64,000 nt of DNA from Syngnathus acus (GCF_901709675.1 NC_051101.1:620001-684000), one strand, 5' to 3'. Positions 46,723 through 58,425 are shown, numbered from the stretch's first letter. Numbers and translations: made by a program. The notes: generated from the sequence alone by a model not told the origin.

Positions 46723-48068
46723 CCAGCGAGCAGCAGCAGCGAGCAGCAGCAGCGAGCAGCAGCAGCGAGCAGCAGCAGCGAGCAGCAGCAGCGAGCAGCA
46801 GCAGCGAGCAGCAGCAGCGAGCAGCAGCAGCGAGCAGCAGCAGCGAGCAGCAGCAGCGAGCAGCAGCAGCGAGCAGCAGCAGCGAGCAGCAGCAGCGAGC
46901 AGCAGCAGCGAGCAGCAGCAGCGAGCAGCAGCAGCGAGCAGCAGCAGCGAGCAGCAGCAGCGAGCAGCAGCAGCGAGCGAGCGAGCGAGCAGCAGCATCG
47001 AGCAGCAGCATCGAGCGAGGAGCAGCAGCGAGCGAGCAGCGAGCGAGCGAGCAGCGAGCGAGCGAGCAGCGAGCGAGCGAGCAGCGAGCGAGCGAGGAGC
47101 AGCAGCGAGCGAGCGAGGAGCAGCAGCGAGCAGCGAGCGAGCGAGGAGCAGCAGCGAGCAGCGAGCGAGGAGCAGCAGCGAGCAGCAGCGAGGAGCAGCA
47201 GCGAGGAGCAGCAGCGAGGAGCAGCAGCGAGCAACGCGGCAGCAGCGAGGAGCAGCAGCGAGCAACGCGGCAGCAGCGGGCAGCAGCGGGCAACGCGGCA
47301 GCAGCGGGCAGCAGCGGGCAACGCGGCAGCAGCGGGCAGCAGCGAGCAACGCGGCAGCAGCGGGCAGCGGGCGGCAGCAGCGAGCAGCGGGCGGCAGCAG
47401 CGGCGGGCGGCAGCGGCGGGCGGCAGCAGCGGTCAACGTGGCAGCAGTGAGCAACGCGGCAGCAGCGGGCGGCAGCAGCAGGCGGCAGCAGCGGGCGGCA
47501 GCAGCGGGCGGCAGCAGCGGGCGGCAGCAGCGGGCAGCAGCGAGCAACGCGGCAGGAGCGGGCAGCAGCGAGCAACGCAGCAGCAGCGGGCAGCAGCAGC
47601 GGGCAGCAGCGCAGCAGCAGCAGCGCGGCAGCAGCAGCGCGGCAGCAGCAGCGCGGCAGCAGCAGCGCGGCAGCAGCGCGGCAGCAGCGAGCAGCAACGC
47701 AGCAGCAGCGCGGCAGCAGCGAGCAGCAACGCAGCAGGAGCGCGCGAGCAGCAACGCAGCAGCAGCGCGGCAGCAGCTAGCAGCAACGCAGCAGCAGCGT
47801 GGCAGCAGCAGCGCGGCAGCAGCGCGGCAGCAGCGCGGCAGCAGCGAGCAGCAACGCAGCAGCAGCGAGCAGCAACGCAGCAGCGAGCAGCAACGCAGCA
47901 GCGAGCAGCAACGCAGCAACAGCGAGCAACGCAGCAGCGAGCAACGGCAGCAGCAGCGAGCAACGGCAGCAGCAGCGAGCAACGGCAGCAGCAGCGAGCA
48001 ACGCAGCAGCAGCGAGCAACGCAGCAGCAGCGAGCAACGCAGCAGCAGTGAGCAACGCAGCAGCAGTG
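46723..48068 (+). repeat. 1.35-kb CAG/CGAGCAG array
   Basis: Almost pure permutations of GCAGCAGCGA. The first 250 bases are a regular 12-base GAGCAGCAGCAGC-type period, grading into GCGGGCAGCAGC and GCAACGCAGCAGC variants. Stop codons are absent in several frames on both strands, which produces ORFs of 390-550 codons of Ala/Ser/Gln/Arg/Glu or Leu/Cys/Ala. I do not call these genes. Confidence 0.92.
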
Positions 48069-48596
48069 AGCTCCACGGAGAAAGGAAAAAAAAACTCATG
48101 GGAAGAGGAGACCAAAGGGACTACCGGTGAGCTCAGTTCTCAACTGGACTCATTTAGTTTAGTCTTTATGTTCAAGACCTTTTCTTTTAGTAAAAAGAAC
48201 AGAACTTTATCTACATTGTTTATTTGGAAGAAAATTGTACCTTTTGTTTAAACTCATCCATTTTTTGTATGTTTTAAAGGGTTTTCACCTTGATTGTTTC
48301 GCTCATTAAAAACCCTAACAAAGAGTGGAATCCCAGTCTGGTCAAGTCCTTCCTTTTCAAGTGTGGAAACCCATGATTATAAAATACACTTGCCAGTTCT
48401 CAATTCAATTTTGTCTACTCGTAATTCCACTCTTCTGAGACACTGTTCATAATTCCTTGTATACGGATTGCAAAGCAGTCATGTGTTGCGACGAGGGGCT
48501 GATTTGAAGACCTGCATGTTTCCAAGACCATGAACAGGTATGATTAGTTTGACATCTGTACTGTAGATTAAAAAAAGACAACAAAGAAGGCTTACG

Positions 48597-49043
48597 ATGT
48601 GGTGGCTGCTCTCAATGTTGACAGACCTGAATCCAATCGAGAATCTGTGGAAAGAGCTGAAAACTGCTGTTCACAAACGCTCTCCATCCAACCTCACTGA
48701 GCTCGAGCTGTTTTGCAAGGAAGAATGGGCAAGAATTCCAGTCTCTCGATGTGCAAAACTGATAGAGACATACCCCAAGCGACTTGCAGCTGTAATTGCA
48801 GCAAAAGGTGGCGCTACAAAGTATTAGCGCAAGGGGGCCGAATAATATTGCACGCCCCACTTTTCAGTTTTTTATTTGTTAAAAAAGTTTAAATTATCCA
48901 ATAAATTTTGTTCCACTTCATGATTGTGTCCCACTTGTTGATTCTTGACAAAAAATTTAACTTTTATATCTTTATGTTTGAAGCCTGAAATGTTGCGAAA
49001 TGTTGAAAGGTTCAAGGGGGCCGAATACTTTCGCAAGGCACTG
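48597..49043 (+). pseudogene. Tc1 transposase C-terminus and 3' end, unit 1
   Basis: The last ~67 residues of the Tc1 family at 1109-7379: DLNPIENLWKELKTAVHKR with the catalytic Glu, ending AVIAAKGGATKY at 48827. The terminal repeat follows, to GCAAGGCACTG at 49041. The 5' half is missing; the join to the unique block is at about 48617. Confidence 0.88.
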
Positions 49044-50139
49044 TATCAATATCACTGTCCGGCAGCGAGCAGCAGCATGATTGGGAGCGTGCACACACCA
49101 GGGTTCATAAGCAGCAAACAGCTCAATCCCCTTGTCCAGCGAGCAGCAGCAAGCAGCAGCAGCGAGTAGCAGCAGCGAGCGAGGAGCAGCAGCGGGCAGC
49201 AGCGGGCAACGCGGCAGCAGCGGGCAGCAGCGGGCAACGCGGCAGCAGCGAGCAACGCGGCAGCAGCGAGCAACAGCGGGCAACGCGGCAGCAGCGGGCA
49301 GCATCGGGCAACGCGGCAGCAGCGGGCAATGCGGCAGCAGCGGGCAGCAGCGAGCAACGCGGCAGCAGCGGGCGGCAGCAGCGAGCAACGCGGCAGCAGC
49401 GAGCAATGCGGCAGCAGTGAGCAACGCAGCAGCAGCGGGCAGCAGCGAGCAACGCAGCAGCAGTGGGCAGCAGCGGGCAGCGAGCAACGCAGCAGCAGCG
49501 GGCAGCAGCGAGCAACGCAGCAGCGGGCAGCAGTGAGCAGCAACGCAGCAGCAGCGAGCAGCAACGCAGCAGCAGCGAGCAACGCAGCAGCAGCGAGCAA
49601 CGAATCGCACTGAGCTCCACGGAGAAAGGAAAAAAAACTCATGGGAAGAGGAGACCAAAGGGACTACCGGTGAGCTCAGTTCTCAACTGGACTCATTTAG
49701 TTTAGTCTTTATGTTCAAGACCTTTTCTTTTAGTAAAAAGAACTGAACTTTATCTACATTGTTTATTTGGAAGAAAATTGTACCTTTTGTTTAAACTCAT
49801 CCATTTTTTGTATGTTTTAAAGGGTTTTCACCTTGATTGTTTCGCTCATTAAAAACCCTAACAAAGAGTGGAATCCCAGTCTGGTCAAGTCCTTCCTTTT
49901 CAAGTGTGGAAACCCATGATTATAAAATACACTTGCCAGTTCTCAATTCAATTTTGTCTACTCGTAATTCCACTCTTCTGAGACACTGTTCATAATTCCT
50001 TGTATACAGATTGCAAAGCAGTCATGTGTTGCGACGAGGGGCTGATTTGAAGACCTGCATGTTTCCAAGACCATGAACAGGTATGATTAGTTTGACATCT
50101 GTACTGTAGATTAAAAAAAGACAACAAAGAAGGCTTACG

Positions 50140-50575
50140 ATGTGGTGGCTGCTCTCAATGTTGACAGACCTGAATCCAATCGAGAATCTGTGGAAAGAGC
50201 TGAAGACTGCTGTTCACAAACGCTCTCCATCCAACCTCACTGAGCTCGAGCTGTTTTGCAAGGAAGAATGGGCAAGAATTCCAGTCTCTCGATGTGCAAA
50301 ACTGATAGAGACATACCCCAAGCGACTTGCAGCTGTAATTGCAGCAAAAGGTGGCGCTACAAAGTATTAGCGCAAGGGGGCCGAATAATATTGCACGCCC
50401 CACTTTTCAGTTTTTTATTTGTTAAAAAAGTTTAAATTATCCAATAAATTTTGTTCCACTTCACGATTGTGTCCCACTTGTTGATTCTTGACAAAAAATT
50501 AAACTTTTATATCTTTATGTTTGAAGCCTGAAATGTTGAAAGGTTCAAGGGGGCCGAATACTTTCGCAAGGCACT
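50140..50575 (+). pseudogene. Tc1 transposase C-terminus and 3' end, unit 2
   Basis: Duplicate of 48597-49043 with the same truncation point, hence copied as part of the unit rather than inserted independently. The ORF ends at 50370. About 9 bases are missing from the terminal repeat near 50535. Confidence 0.88.
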
Positions 50576-51440
50576 GTATCAATATCACTGTCAGGCAGCG
50601 AGCAGCAGCATGATTGGGAGCGTGCACACACCAGGGTTCATAAGCTGCAAACAGCTCAATCCCCTTGTCCAGCGAGCAGCAGCAGAGCAGCAGCGAGCGA
50701 GCAGCAGCGAGCAGCAGCGAGCAGCAACGCAGCAGCAGCAACAGCAGCAACGCAGCAGCAGCAACGCAGCAGCAGCGAGCAACGCAGCAGCAGCGAGCAA
50801 CGCAGCAGCAACGAGCAACGCAGCAGCAACGAGCAAAGCAGCAGCAGCGAGCAACGCAGCAGCAGCGAGCAACGAATCGCACTGAGCTCCACGGAGAAAG
50901 GAAAAAAAACTCATGGGAAGAGGAGACCAAAGGGACTACCGGTGAGCTCAGTTCTCAACTGGACTCATTTAGTTTAGTCTTTATGTTCAAGACCTTTTCT
51001 TTTAGTAAAAAGAACTGAACTTTATCTACATTGTTTATTTGGAAGAAAATTGTACCTTTTGTTTAAACTCATCCATTTTTTGTATGTTTTAAAGGGTTTT
51101 CACCTTGATTGTTTCGCTCATTAAAAACCCTAACAAAGAGTGGAATCCCAGTCTGGTCAAGTCCTTCCTTTTCAAGTGTGGAAACCCATGATTTTAAAAT
51201 ACACTTGCCAGTTCTCAATTCAATTTTGTCTACTCGTAATTCCACTCTTCTGAGACACTGTTCATAATTCCTTGTATACAGATTGCAAAGCAGTCATGTG
51301 TTGCGACGAGGGGCTGATTTGAAGACCTGCATGTTTCCAAGACCATGAACAGGTATGATTAGTTTGACATCTGTACTGTAGATTAAAAAAAGACAACAAA
51401 GAAGGCTTACGATGTGGTGGCTGCTCTCAATGTTGACATT

Positions 51441-51869
51441 TTATTTCTGTTGTAGACTCTACACAGGAACCACAACGTTCAATATGCGTGCTCGTGTGAC
51501 TTGTGCAGAGGGCCCTCAGGAAGACTGCTCTGATAGCGCTGGTAAATAAAAAAATATATATATACATAGTCTGCTCGTTGCTGTGCGATTGCTTCATGTT
51601 CGAAATGTGCGACTGAGATACATCAAGGAAGAACTATTTTACAGATGGTCGTTTTTTTTTTCATGGCTTTAAAATTAAAACGGGCTCCAGCTTTGAGTAG
51701 CAAAGGGGGCTATCAAAACCCCACAAGAGAGTGATGTTTATTTTGTTTCCCCCTTGTGTTTCGCCGAGCTGGTTGTTTTGTTTATTTGATACGTATGTCC
51801 TACATAAAATTTGTGATGGTTGGATAATGTTTGATTTTTTTTTTTTAATTTGTTATTTTACCGTGAGAA
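51441..51869 (+). other. flank with no recognised feature
   Basis: A/T-rich sequence continuing from the third unit. A TTGTAG acceptor-like site at 51453-51458 precedes a short open stretch that ends near 51545; I cannot assign it. Confidence 0.3.
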
Positions 51870-53619
51870 TGTGTGCCCCCTTCCCACTTTGAGAACGGTG
51901 AGTCCTGGACATCGACTGGCTTCTTTTCTGTATTCCTGGGGGTCTGTGTTGGAATAATTAGATGGTCGGCCTGACCAAAGGCCTCATTATTTACGAGTTG
52001 GGAGTCCTTTGCTTCAACAAAGCTCTCTGTCTAGCCCCAGAGAATTCCTTTCCCTCACTTCCTTTCTTATCTCACTAGTTCTCTGTTTAATTCATAAGAA
52101 CTTCTCTCCCTTTAAGCCAGGGGTCTCAAACTCGCGGCCCGCGGGCCAATTGCGGCCCTCAGGACAATGTTTTGTGGCCCCCTGCCTGAAATAAAATCTT
52201 TGTGTTAATGCGGCCCGCGCATTTTTTCTCACATGCATCTGGGGGGTTTATATTTTTTAACACCTGTGGGCTCCCGTAGCACAGGCTCGTGACAACAGCG
52301 CGAATTAGCAATTGGTCACTTTAACATGTTTGGATGAACAAGTGGAGGGAAAATATATCTTGTCACCTAGTGCTATACGTTTTTTGTCAGCCCCAGTCAT
52401 GTCTTTTTCAAAACCTGTCGTGAAGAGAAAAATTGGCGATGAGCACAGACAATTTCAGGAGAAGTGGGAGACGGAATATTTTTTTGTTAAGCACAGGGGC
52501 ATCCCAACGTGTCTAATATGCAAGGATAAAGTTGCGGTGCACAAGGAGTATAACATCAGACGTCATTACTCAACTAAACATGCTGAGGAGTATGGAAAAT
52601 ACCTGGGGGATGAGCGAGAGGACCGGGTCGCCAAACTTAAAACATGTCTACTGAGGCAACAAGATTTTTTCAAAAAAGCAAGCAAAGAGAGTGAAGCGGC
52701 TATCAAAGCTAGCTACGTGGTGAGTGAGATGATTGCTAAAGCAGGGAAGCCATTCAAAGACGACGAGTTCATCAAACAGTGCATGTTACAGGCTGCAAGT
52801 ATAGTCTGCCCGGAAAAAAAGGCTCAGTTTAGTAACATCAGCATTTCAGCCAACACAGTGGCAGAGCGCATTTCTGACATGTCTGGCAACATTTATGATC
52901 AACTGCGTGAGAAAGCTAAACATTTCCATTCATACTCACTTGCTCTTGATGAGAGCACAGACGTCACTGACACGGCGCAGCTCGCAATATATGTGCGTGG
53001 CGTTGATAACAATTTTGAAGTTACGGAGGAGTTGCTCTCAGTGATTGCAATGCATGGCCAGACCACTGCCCAGGAGATATTCCGCCAGCTGTTTGATTCC
53101 ATTGAGGATGCCGGCTTACAATGGAAGCGTTTGGCTGGAATAACTACCGACGGAGCGCCGTCAATGACAGGGAGGAGAAACGGATTTGTGGCGCTTGTTC
53201 AAAGGAAACTGGAAGAGGAGGGTGTGGAAGATGCCATTGCTCTGCACTGCATTATCCACCAGCAGGCCCTTTGCAGCAAGATCATGAGGTTTGGCAATGT
53301 GATGTCTGACGTTGTGAGAATCATCAACCATATCAGATCCAGGGCTCTAAAGCATCGGCAGTTCCGCGACTTTTTGGCGGAAATAGAGTCCGAATACGAG
53401 GACGTGCTCTACTTCACCGAGGTACGTTGGCTCAGCAGGGGGAAGGTCTTGAAGAGGTTTTTTGAGTTAAGAGCAGAAGTGAAAGCCTTCATGGAGAAGG
53501 ATGGGATGACTGTTCCTGTGCTAAATGATCCTGAATGTCTAAGGCAGTGGTCCCCAACCTTTTTTGCACCACGGACCGGTTACGTGTCAGAAATATTTCC
53601 GCGGACCGGCCTTTATATA

Positions 53620-54534
53620 CTGTTTTTTTCCGTGTATAATGCGCCCCCATGTATAATACGCACCCTAAAAATGGCATGTTGATGCTGGAAAAAAGCCTGT
53701 ACCCATGTATAATACGCACCCAATTTTCTTTTTTTTTCTTTCTTTTTTTTTTTTTTTTTTTTTAAGTCCCAATGATCGTCACACACGCAGGGAGGCAATG
53801 GGTCCCATTTTTATAGTCTTTGGTATGGTCTTAACTAGGCTGGATGTATTTTTTTTGTTGGCGTTGATTTCTCCGACTGCCCGTAAAGGCACCACCGCGA
53901 TCAGATGAAAAGAGAGGAAAGTGACGTGCGGACATGTGAAAAAGGCGGCTCTGTATGGGAGAGACGTTGAAGAGGAATAAAAACACCCTTGGAAACCAAA
54001 ACTTGCCCCTCGTCGTGACTCGGAGCCGCAACAAATGTTTCGGATTTGTGTAGGGTACATTGTGACAGCAAACGAGCAGGTGATCGAGCAAGCGTCTGAT
54101 ACGAGAGCATTGCGTTCGTATGGAGCGTGTTTGAAGTGAACAGCAGAGACGAAAGGAACAAGGCAAAGTGTTGTGAAATAAAATATTACCTGTAATACGC
54201 ATTTTGTTATTTGTTGATTGTATTAAACTATCACATTCATTGTCAGTCAAGAAGAGAAGAGGACTATTATCCCTTCTTTGACGAAATGACCAGAGCACAG
54301 TACAAACACACTATTGTTCTTTCGGTATTTATTCAACCCACATTGTTTCACAACATGACAAGAAGAGAACAATACATAAATCAATACTCGTACCAGTACC
54401 ATGATTTTCTTAAAAAAAAAAAAATCTTTTTTAAATAAAAATTAAAAAAAATTTGTACCCATGTATAATGCGCACCCCAGATTTTAGGACAATAAATTAG
54501 TTAAATTTTGCGTATTATACACGGAAAAAAACGG
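53620..54534 (+). mobile_element. TA MITE, second copy (empty Rex3 site)
   Basis: Sister of 2532-6864, with TA duplications at 53618-53619 and 54535-54536. Its centre (TTAACTAGGCTGGATGTATT at about 53831) is the uninterrupted form of the Rex3 target. It contains a reduced SINE piece (53763-53827). Confidence 0.88.
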
Positions 54535-54736
54535 TAAATAAATATATTTATATATATATTTATTATTTAAATATTTATATATATAAATAGGATGAAATAA
54601 AATGATACGACTGGCATAAAAACAAATATAAACCACATAAAAATAAAACGTTGAATTAGTGGGAGCACCGAGCTCTTTTCTCAGAAATGAGCCGTTCCCA
54701 TCTAGGCGTAATCGGAGGCAATGACACCCGAAGTGG

Positions 54737-55021
54737 TTAAGGTTTGTCTTTAAATGCAGGATGCTTGGTCTCCATGTGCCGAAGCAGGTTTGAAGGCTTC
54801 ATTGCCTCGTTAGCTAGCCTTTCGCCACATATGCGGAGTGCACTTGGCGCGTCAGAGTCACCTGTGGCAATAAATCCATATTTTAAGTAGGACTCCAGAA
54901 ATGTTCTTTTAAATGCAGCTTTCCTTTTCTTAGAAGTCGTAGCCTCTTCTTCTTCAGTGTCCTCATTGGACGTTTTTCCCTTTCCGAAGAAGCTTTCCAA
55001 ACTTCTCTGTTTCTTGCTCAT
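54737..55021 (-). pseudogene. BED-finger fragment in hAT copy D
   Basis: 94 codons parallel to 16464-16751, from MSKKQRSLESFFGKGK to KHPAFKDKP. The first Cys of the finger is lost (PSALRICGERL instead of [12 protein letters not shown]), so it should not fold as a zinc finger. Confidence 0.8.
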
Positions 55022-57399
55022 TTTTGCTTGCCTCGCGGGCTTGACTGTGGTGACATGTCACGTGACCGAGACGAGCGACCTGTGTCAAGAGTCCTTATTT
55101 TTCAGATGCACCGACAGATGTAATTGGGAGAGATTCGCCAAATTTTTTATATTTTTCAAAATAAATTCTTACTCATTTTTGCTAGCTTTGCGGGCTCGAC
55201 TGGGGAAACATGTCACGTGACCGGGACGAGCGTCTTAACCTGAATGAATTGATCGTCAATGAAAAAAATAAATATATATATATATATATATTTTTTTTCC
55301 TGTGCGGCTTGGCGGCCCGGTACCAAGTGACCCACGGACCGGTACCGGTCCGCGGCCCGGTGGTTGGGGACCACTGGTCTAAGGGACTTAGCTTTTCTTG
55401 TTGACGTCACACAGGAGCTGAATGTACTGAACAAGAAGTTACAAGGTCAGGACCAGCTTGTCAGTGCTGCATATGACAATGTCAGAGCATTCTCCAAACA
55501 ACTTGTGTTATGGAAAGCCCAGCTTTTCCAGACAAACCTCTGCCATTTCCCAGCATGCAAGGCACTCATGGATTCAGCCACAACATTCAGTGGTGAGAAG
55601 TATGCTGATACCATTGGAAAGCTACAGGAAGAATTTGATCAGAGGTTTGCAGACTTCAAGGCACACAGAGCCACTTTTCAGATTTTTGCTGACCCCTTCT
55701 CCTTTGATGTGGAGGATGCCCCCCCTGTCCTGCAGATGGAGCTAATTGACCTGCAGTGCAATACTGACCTCAAAGCCAAGTTCAGGGAGGTGAGTGGAAA
55801 AACAGTGGAGCTTGGACAATTTTTGAGAAAACTCCCCCCCACCTTCCCTGAGCTTTCCAGGATGTTCAAGCGGACCATGTGCCTTTTTGGCAGCACCTAT
55901 CTGTGTGAAAAGCTCTTCTCCACAATGAACTTCAATAAGTCAAAGTTCAGGTCCAGACTTAAAGATGAGCACCTTAAAGCCATACTGAGGGTCTCAGTTG
56001 CCTCCTCCCTCAAGCCAAATGTGGCTCAGCTGTGTGAGAGGAAGCGCTGCCAAGTCTCTGGCAGCAAGGATTAGGAGGAAGTAAATGAAGCCTATGTTCT
56101 GAAGAACTGTTCATGTTCTGCATGTTCTGACTTGTTAAGATTGAGAAGATTGGTTCAGTTGACCTTTTTTTTTGAATACTTGAAGCCTTTTTTTTGTGGA
56201 ATACTTAATGCGGCCCAGCCTCACCCAGACGGCCCCTAGGTAAGTTGAGTTTGAGACCCCTGCTTTAAGCCAACTCTGTAGCCTTTACCTATGGATTGTT
56301 GTTGATTGAGACTGTTTGTCTTTAAGTGTTACAGAAAAAACATATCTGTTGAAATAGTTGCAGATAAGTTATCCCATATTTACTCAATATTAGTATTGTG
56401 TGAAACTTAGCAATAAAGTTGCATTGTTCTACAGGAAAAAGACACTCAACACGCTTAATATCTAATCAAGGACGAGTCAGCCAACTAGCTGCCAACCAGC
56501 TGAGGAGTAACAGGACAGACTCTGCATTGCTGGAGTCACGAATCGGCCAAGGCCTCGCACCACGTAACATTCGTTAGCTAATCAGCGTTGCTACAGCCAC
56601 AATCTCCCCTCCCTTTAGTGTAGCAGCGCCTTTTGTAACCAGGGCAACCCAAAATAAAAACCGGAGATAGCGGAAGAGGAGCTGAGAATTGGTGGAGGAC
56701 TGTAACTGGGCCTTCTACGTAATTCTCTTCGCGAGTAAAACGAATACTGGTTGTCTTCTCCGCTTTGTTAGTGTGTAAAATAATGTCTGATGGTACTTAA
56801 ACCTGACAGTCTGTTCAGGTAGTGTGGTAAATTTGAACAGGTTGCCTCATTCCTAGCCCAAATTACAGGGGGGAAAAAATCCTCACAGCGGCCCCGTGAG
56901 GATTTGTTCCCCCACCCCATTTTGAGAACGATGAGTCCTGGACATCAACTGGCTTCTTTTCTGTCTTACCGGGGGTCTGTTCAGGTAGTGTGGCGAATTT
57001 GAACAGGTTGCCTCATTCCTAGCCCAAATTACAGAGGGGGAACAAATCCTCACAGCGGCCCCGTGAGAATTTGTGCCCCCCCCCCCTCCCACTTTGGGGA
57101 CAGTGAGTCCTGGACATCGACTGGCTTCTTTTTTGTTTTCCTGGGGATCTGTTCAGGTAGTGTGGCAAATTTGAACAAGTTGCCTCATTCCTAGCCCAAA
57201 TTACAGAGGGGGAACAAATCCTCACAGCGGCCCCGTGACGATTCGTTCCCCCACCACATTTTGAGAACGGTGAGTCCTGGAAGTCAACTGGCTTCTTTTC
57301 TGTCTTCCTGGGAGTCTGTTCAGGTAGTGTGGCAAATTTGAACAGGTTGCCTCATTTCTAGCCCAAATTAGAGGGCTGTTCCCCCCCACATTCTCACGG

Positions 57400-58030
57400 G
57401 GCCGCTGTGAGAATTTGTTCCCCCCTTGTAATTTGGCCTAGCAATGAGGGAACCTGTTCAAATTTGCCACACTACCTGAACAGACCCCCAGAAAGACAGA
57501 AAAGTAGCCAGTTGATGTCCAGGACTCACTGTTCTCAAAATGGGAGGGGGGCACAAATTCTCACGGGTAGACATTTTTATAGAGTTCCCGTTGCAATTTT
57601 TATCCCCCCTCCCCACCACCTGTCACTTTGCTTGGGACAAAAGGAGCCTTCAGAACTGAAATTTCTTCTCAATCATTCATTCAAATCAGTTCACTCAAAT
57701 CATACTCGAAATTGCATCGAGGTTTATGCAAAGAGCTCACGTAATTATATCATTGCTTTTTGGTGAAGTGAATGTGTGTTCCGTCTGTTCGATTAGTCTT
57801 TGAACGCACCGTGCTTCAACGGCAGAACGCGAATGAATTTAAAGAAATAAAATGAAATAAATCCTTTCTAAAAATTAAAATTGACTAACGCAAACGTGTA
57901 TTCATGTTTTTATTGAAAACAACATAGTGCTGACGCAGTACGGCCTCGGTTTTTCGCTTTCCAAACAAGGCGTGTGCGCTCCCGCGGCAGGGGAAACAAA
58001 TCTTCACGGGGGAACCAAATTTGGCACACC
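57400..58030 (+). repeat. arm of inverted-repeat element, internally deleted
   Basis: Matches 200-1097, with the stretch equivalent to 510-780 missing (join at about 57710). The end reads GGGGGAACCAAATTTGGCAC. No coding potential. Confidence 0.75.
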
Positions 58031-58260
58031 TGTTGGCGTTAGGCCTCGCGTGATGTCATCATTCTGTCACGTGTTGTAACTTGTCTAGATTAGTAGCGCT
58101 GTATGGCTTCCAGCACCGTGTCGTAGAGTAGACTCGTAGCCGCATAGATGTCGCGGCATATTAAATCAGGTAATGAAAAAAGAAAGAGGCGTCTTCATGA
58201 CAATGAGCAAAGACAACAGCAGTCAGGTAACCAAGGCAACGTAACCCCTCTCTTTTTGTG

Positions 58261-58400
58261 ATTGGGATATCCATCCATCCATCCATCCATCCATCCATCC
58301 ATCCATCCATCCATCCATCCATCCATCCATCCATCCATCCATCCATCCATCCTCTTCCGCTAATCTGGGGTCGGGTCGCGGGGGCAGCAGCTTTAGGAGT
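58261..58400 (-). mobile_element. (CATC)n and Rex3 3' end
   Basis: About 22 units of CATC (58269-58351), then CTCTTCCGCTAATCTGGGGT and GTCGCGGGGGCAGCAGCTT. This is the reverse complement of the Rex3 tail, so it is an extremely 5'-truncated copy of about 50 bases plus tail. Confidence 0.85.
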
Positions 58401-58425
58401 GAAGAGAGAGCAACAGCAATGTGTA

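Larger units (their letters stand above)
46595..51440 (+). repeat. triplicated unit with CAG-type arrays
   Basis: Three tandem units. Each has a linker (GATTGGGAGCGTGCACACAC to CCCCTTGTCCAG), then a CAG/CGAGCAG array, then a ~550-base unique block starting CTCCACGGAGAAAGG. Units 1 and 2 then add a Tc1 3' half. Unit 1: array 46723-48068, unique 48069-48617, Tc1 48618-49043. Unit 2: array 49138-49610, unique 49611-50160, Tc1 50161-50575. Unit 3: array 50671-50877, unique 50878-51437, no Tc1. The unique blocks are almost identical, so the duplication is recent. The linker is itself doubled before unit 1 (46596-46651, 46663-46722). Confidence 0.88.
53545..55376 (-). mobile_element. hAT, CAGTGGTCCCCAACC family, copy D, holding a TA MITE
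   Basis: Same family as 7639-8465, here reversed. The 8-base duplication GTCTAAGG (53537-53544, 55377-55384) is perfect. It is about 0.92 kb once the MITE at 53620-54534 is removed. It encodes only the BED-finger fragment (54737-55021, minus). Confidence 0.93.
52399..56074 (+). pseudogene. hAT-Charlie transposase, open except for one nested insertion
   Basis: Two blocks, 52399-53544 and 55385-56074, join in frame once the nested hAT (53545-55376) and one GTCTAAGG are removed: 1146 plus 690 bases, 611 residues. The BED finger uses Cys38 and Cys41 (CLICKDK) with His56 and His61. The first catalytic Asp is about residue 184 (LALDESTD) and the second about 251 (ITTDGAPSM), with the CIIHQQALC block after it. 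The hAT dimerisation region near the C-terminus reads CLFGSTYLCEKLFSTMNFNK. The resemblance is to GTF2IRD2-like proteins, which derive from such transposases. The start at 52399 is preferred over 52312, because MSFSKPVVKRK immediately precedes the finger. As it stands the protein would end soon after residue 382. Confidence 0.9.
52118..56262 (+). mobile_element. hAT (Charlie-like) autonomous-type element, split by another hAT
   Basis: Ends CAGGGGTCTCAAACTCGC and GAGTTTGAGACCCCTG, with a perfect 8-base duplication CTTTAAGC (52110-52117, 56263-56270). Without the nested element it is about 2.3 kb, and its transposase frame is complete. The MITE at 39730-39930 shares its termini. Confidence 0.93.
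51947..56808 (+). mobile_element. solo LTR carrying a hAT
   Basis: It starts TGTTGGAATAATTAG and ends TTAAACCTGACA, so TG...CA, with a perfect 5-base duplication GTCTG (51942-51946, 56809-56813). Without the hAT it is about 0.72 kb. It holds an AATAAA at about 56411. No internal retroelement genes remain, as expected after LTR-LTR recombination. Superfamily not determined (5-base duplication fits Gypsy-type or some endogenous retroviruses). Confidence 0.75.
51870..57400 (+). repeat. ~155-base tandem repeat block, split by a solo LTR
   Basis: Part of one unit lies at 51870-51946 and about four units at 56809-57390, each with GAGTCCTGGACATC, CTGGCTTCTTTTCTGT and GGTTGCCTCATTCCTAGCCC. The orientation flips at a palindromic junction near 57370-57420 and continues inverted to 57560. 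It is the same family as 1-372. Confidence 0.8.

Noticed and set aside
46394-48130. Very long ORFs (390-551 codons) on both strands
   Set aside because: They are confined to the CAG-type array, exist in several frames at once and have no domain; absence of stops is a consequence of composition.
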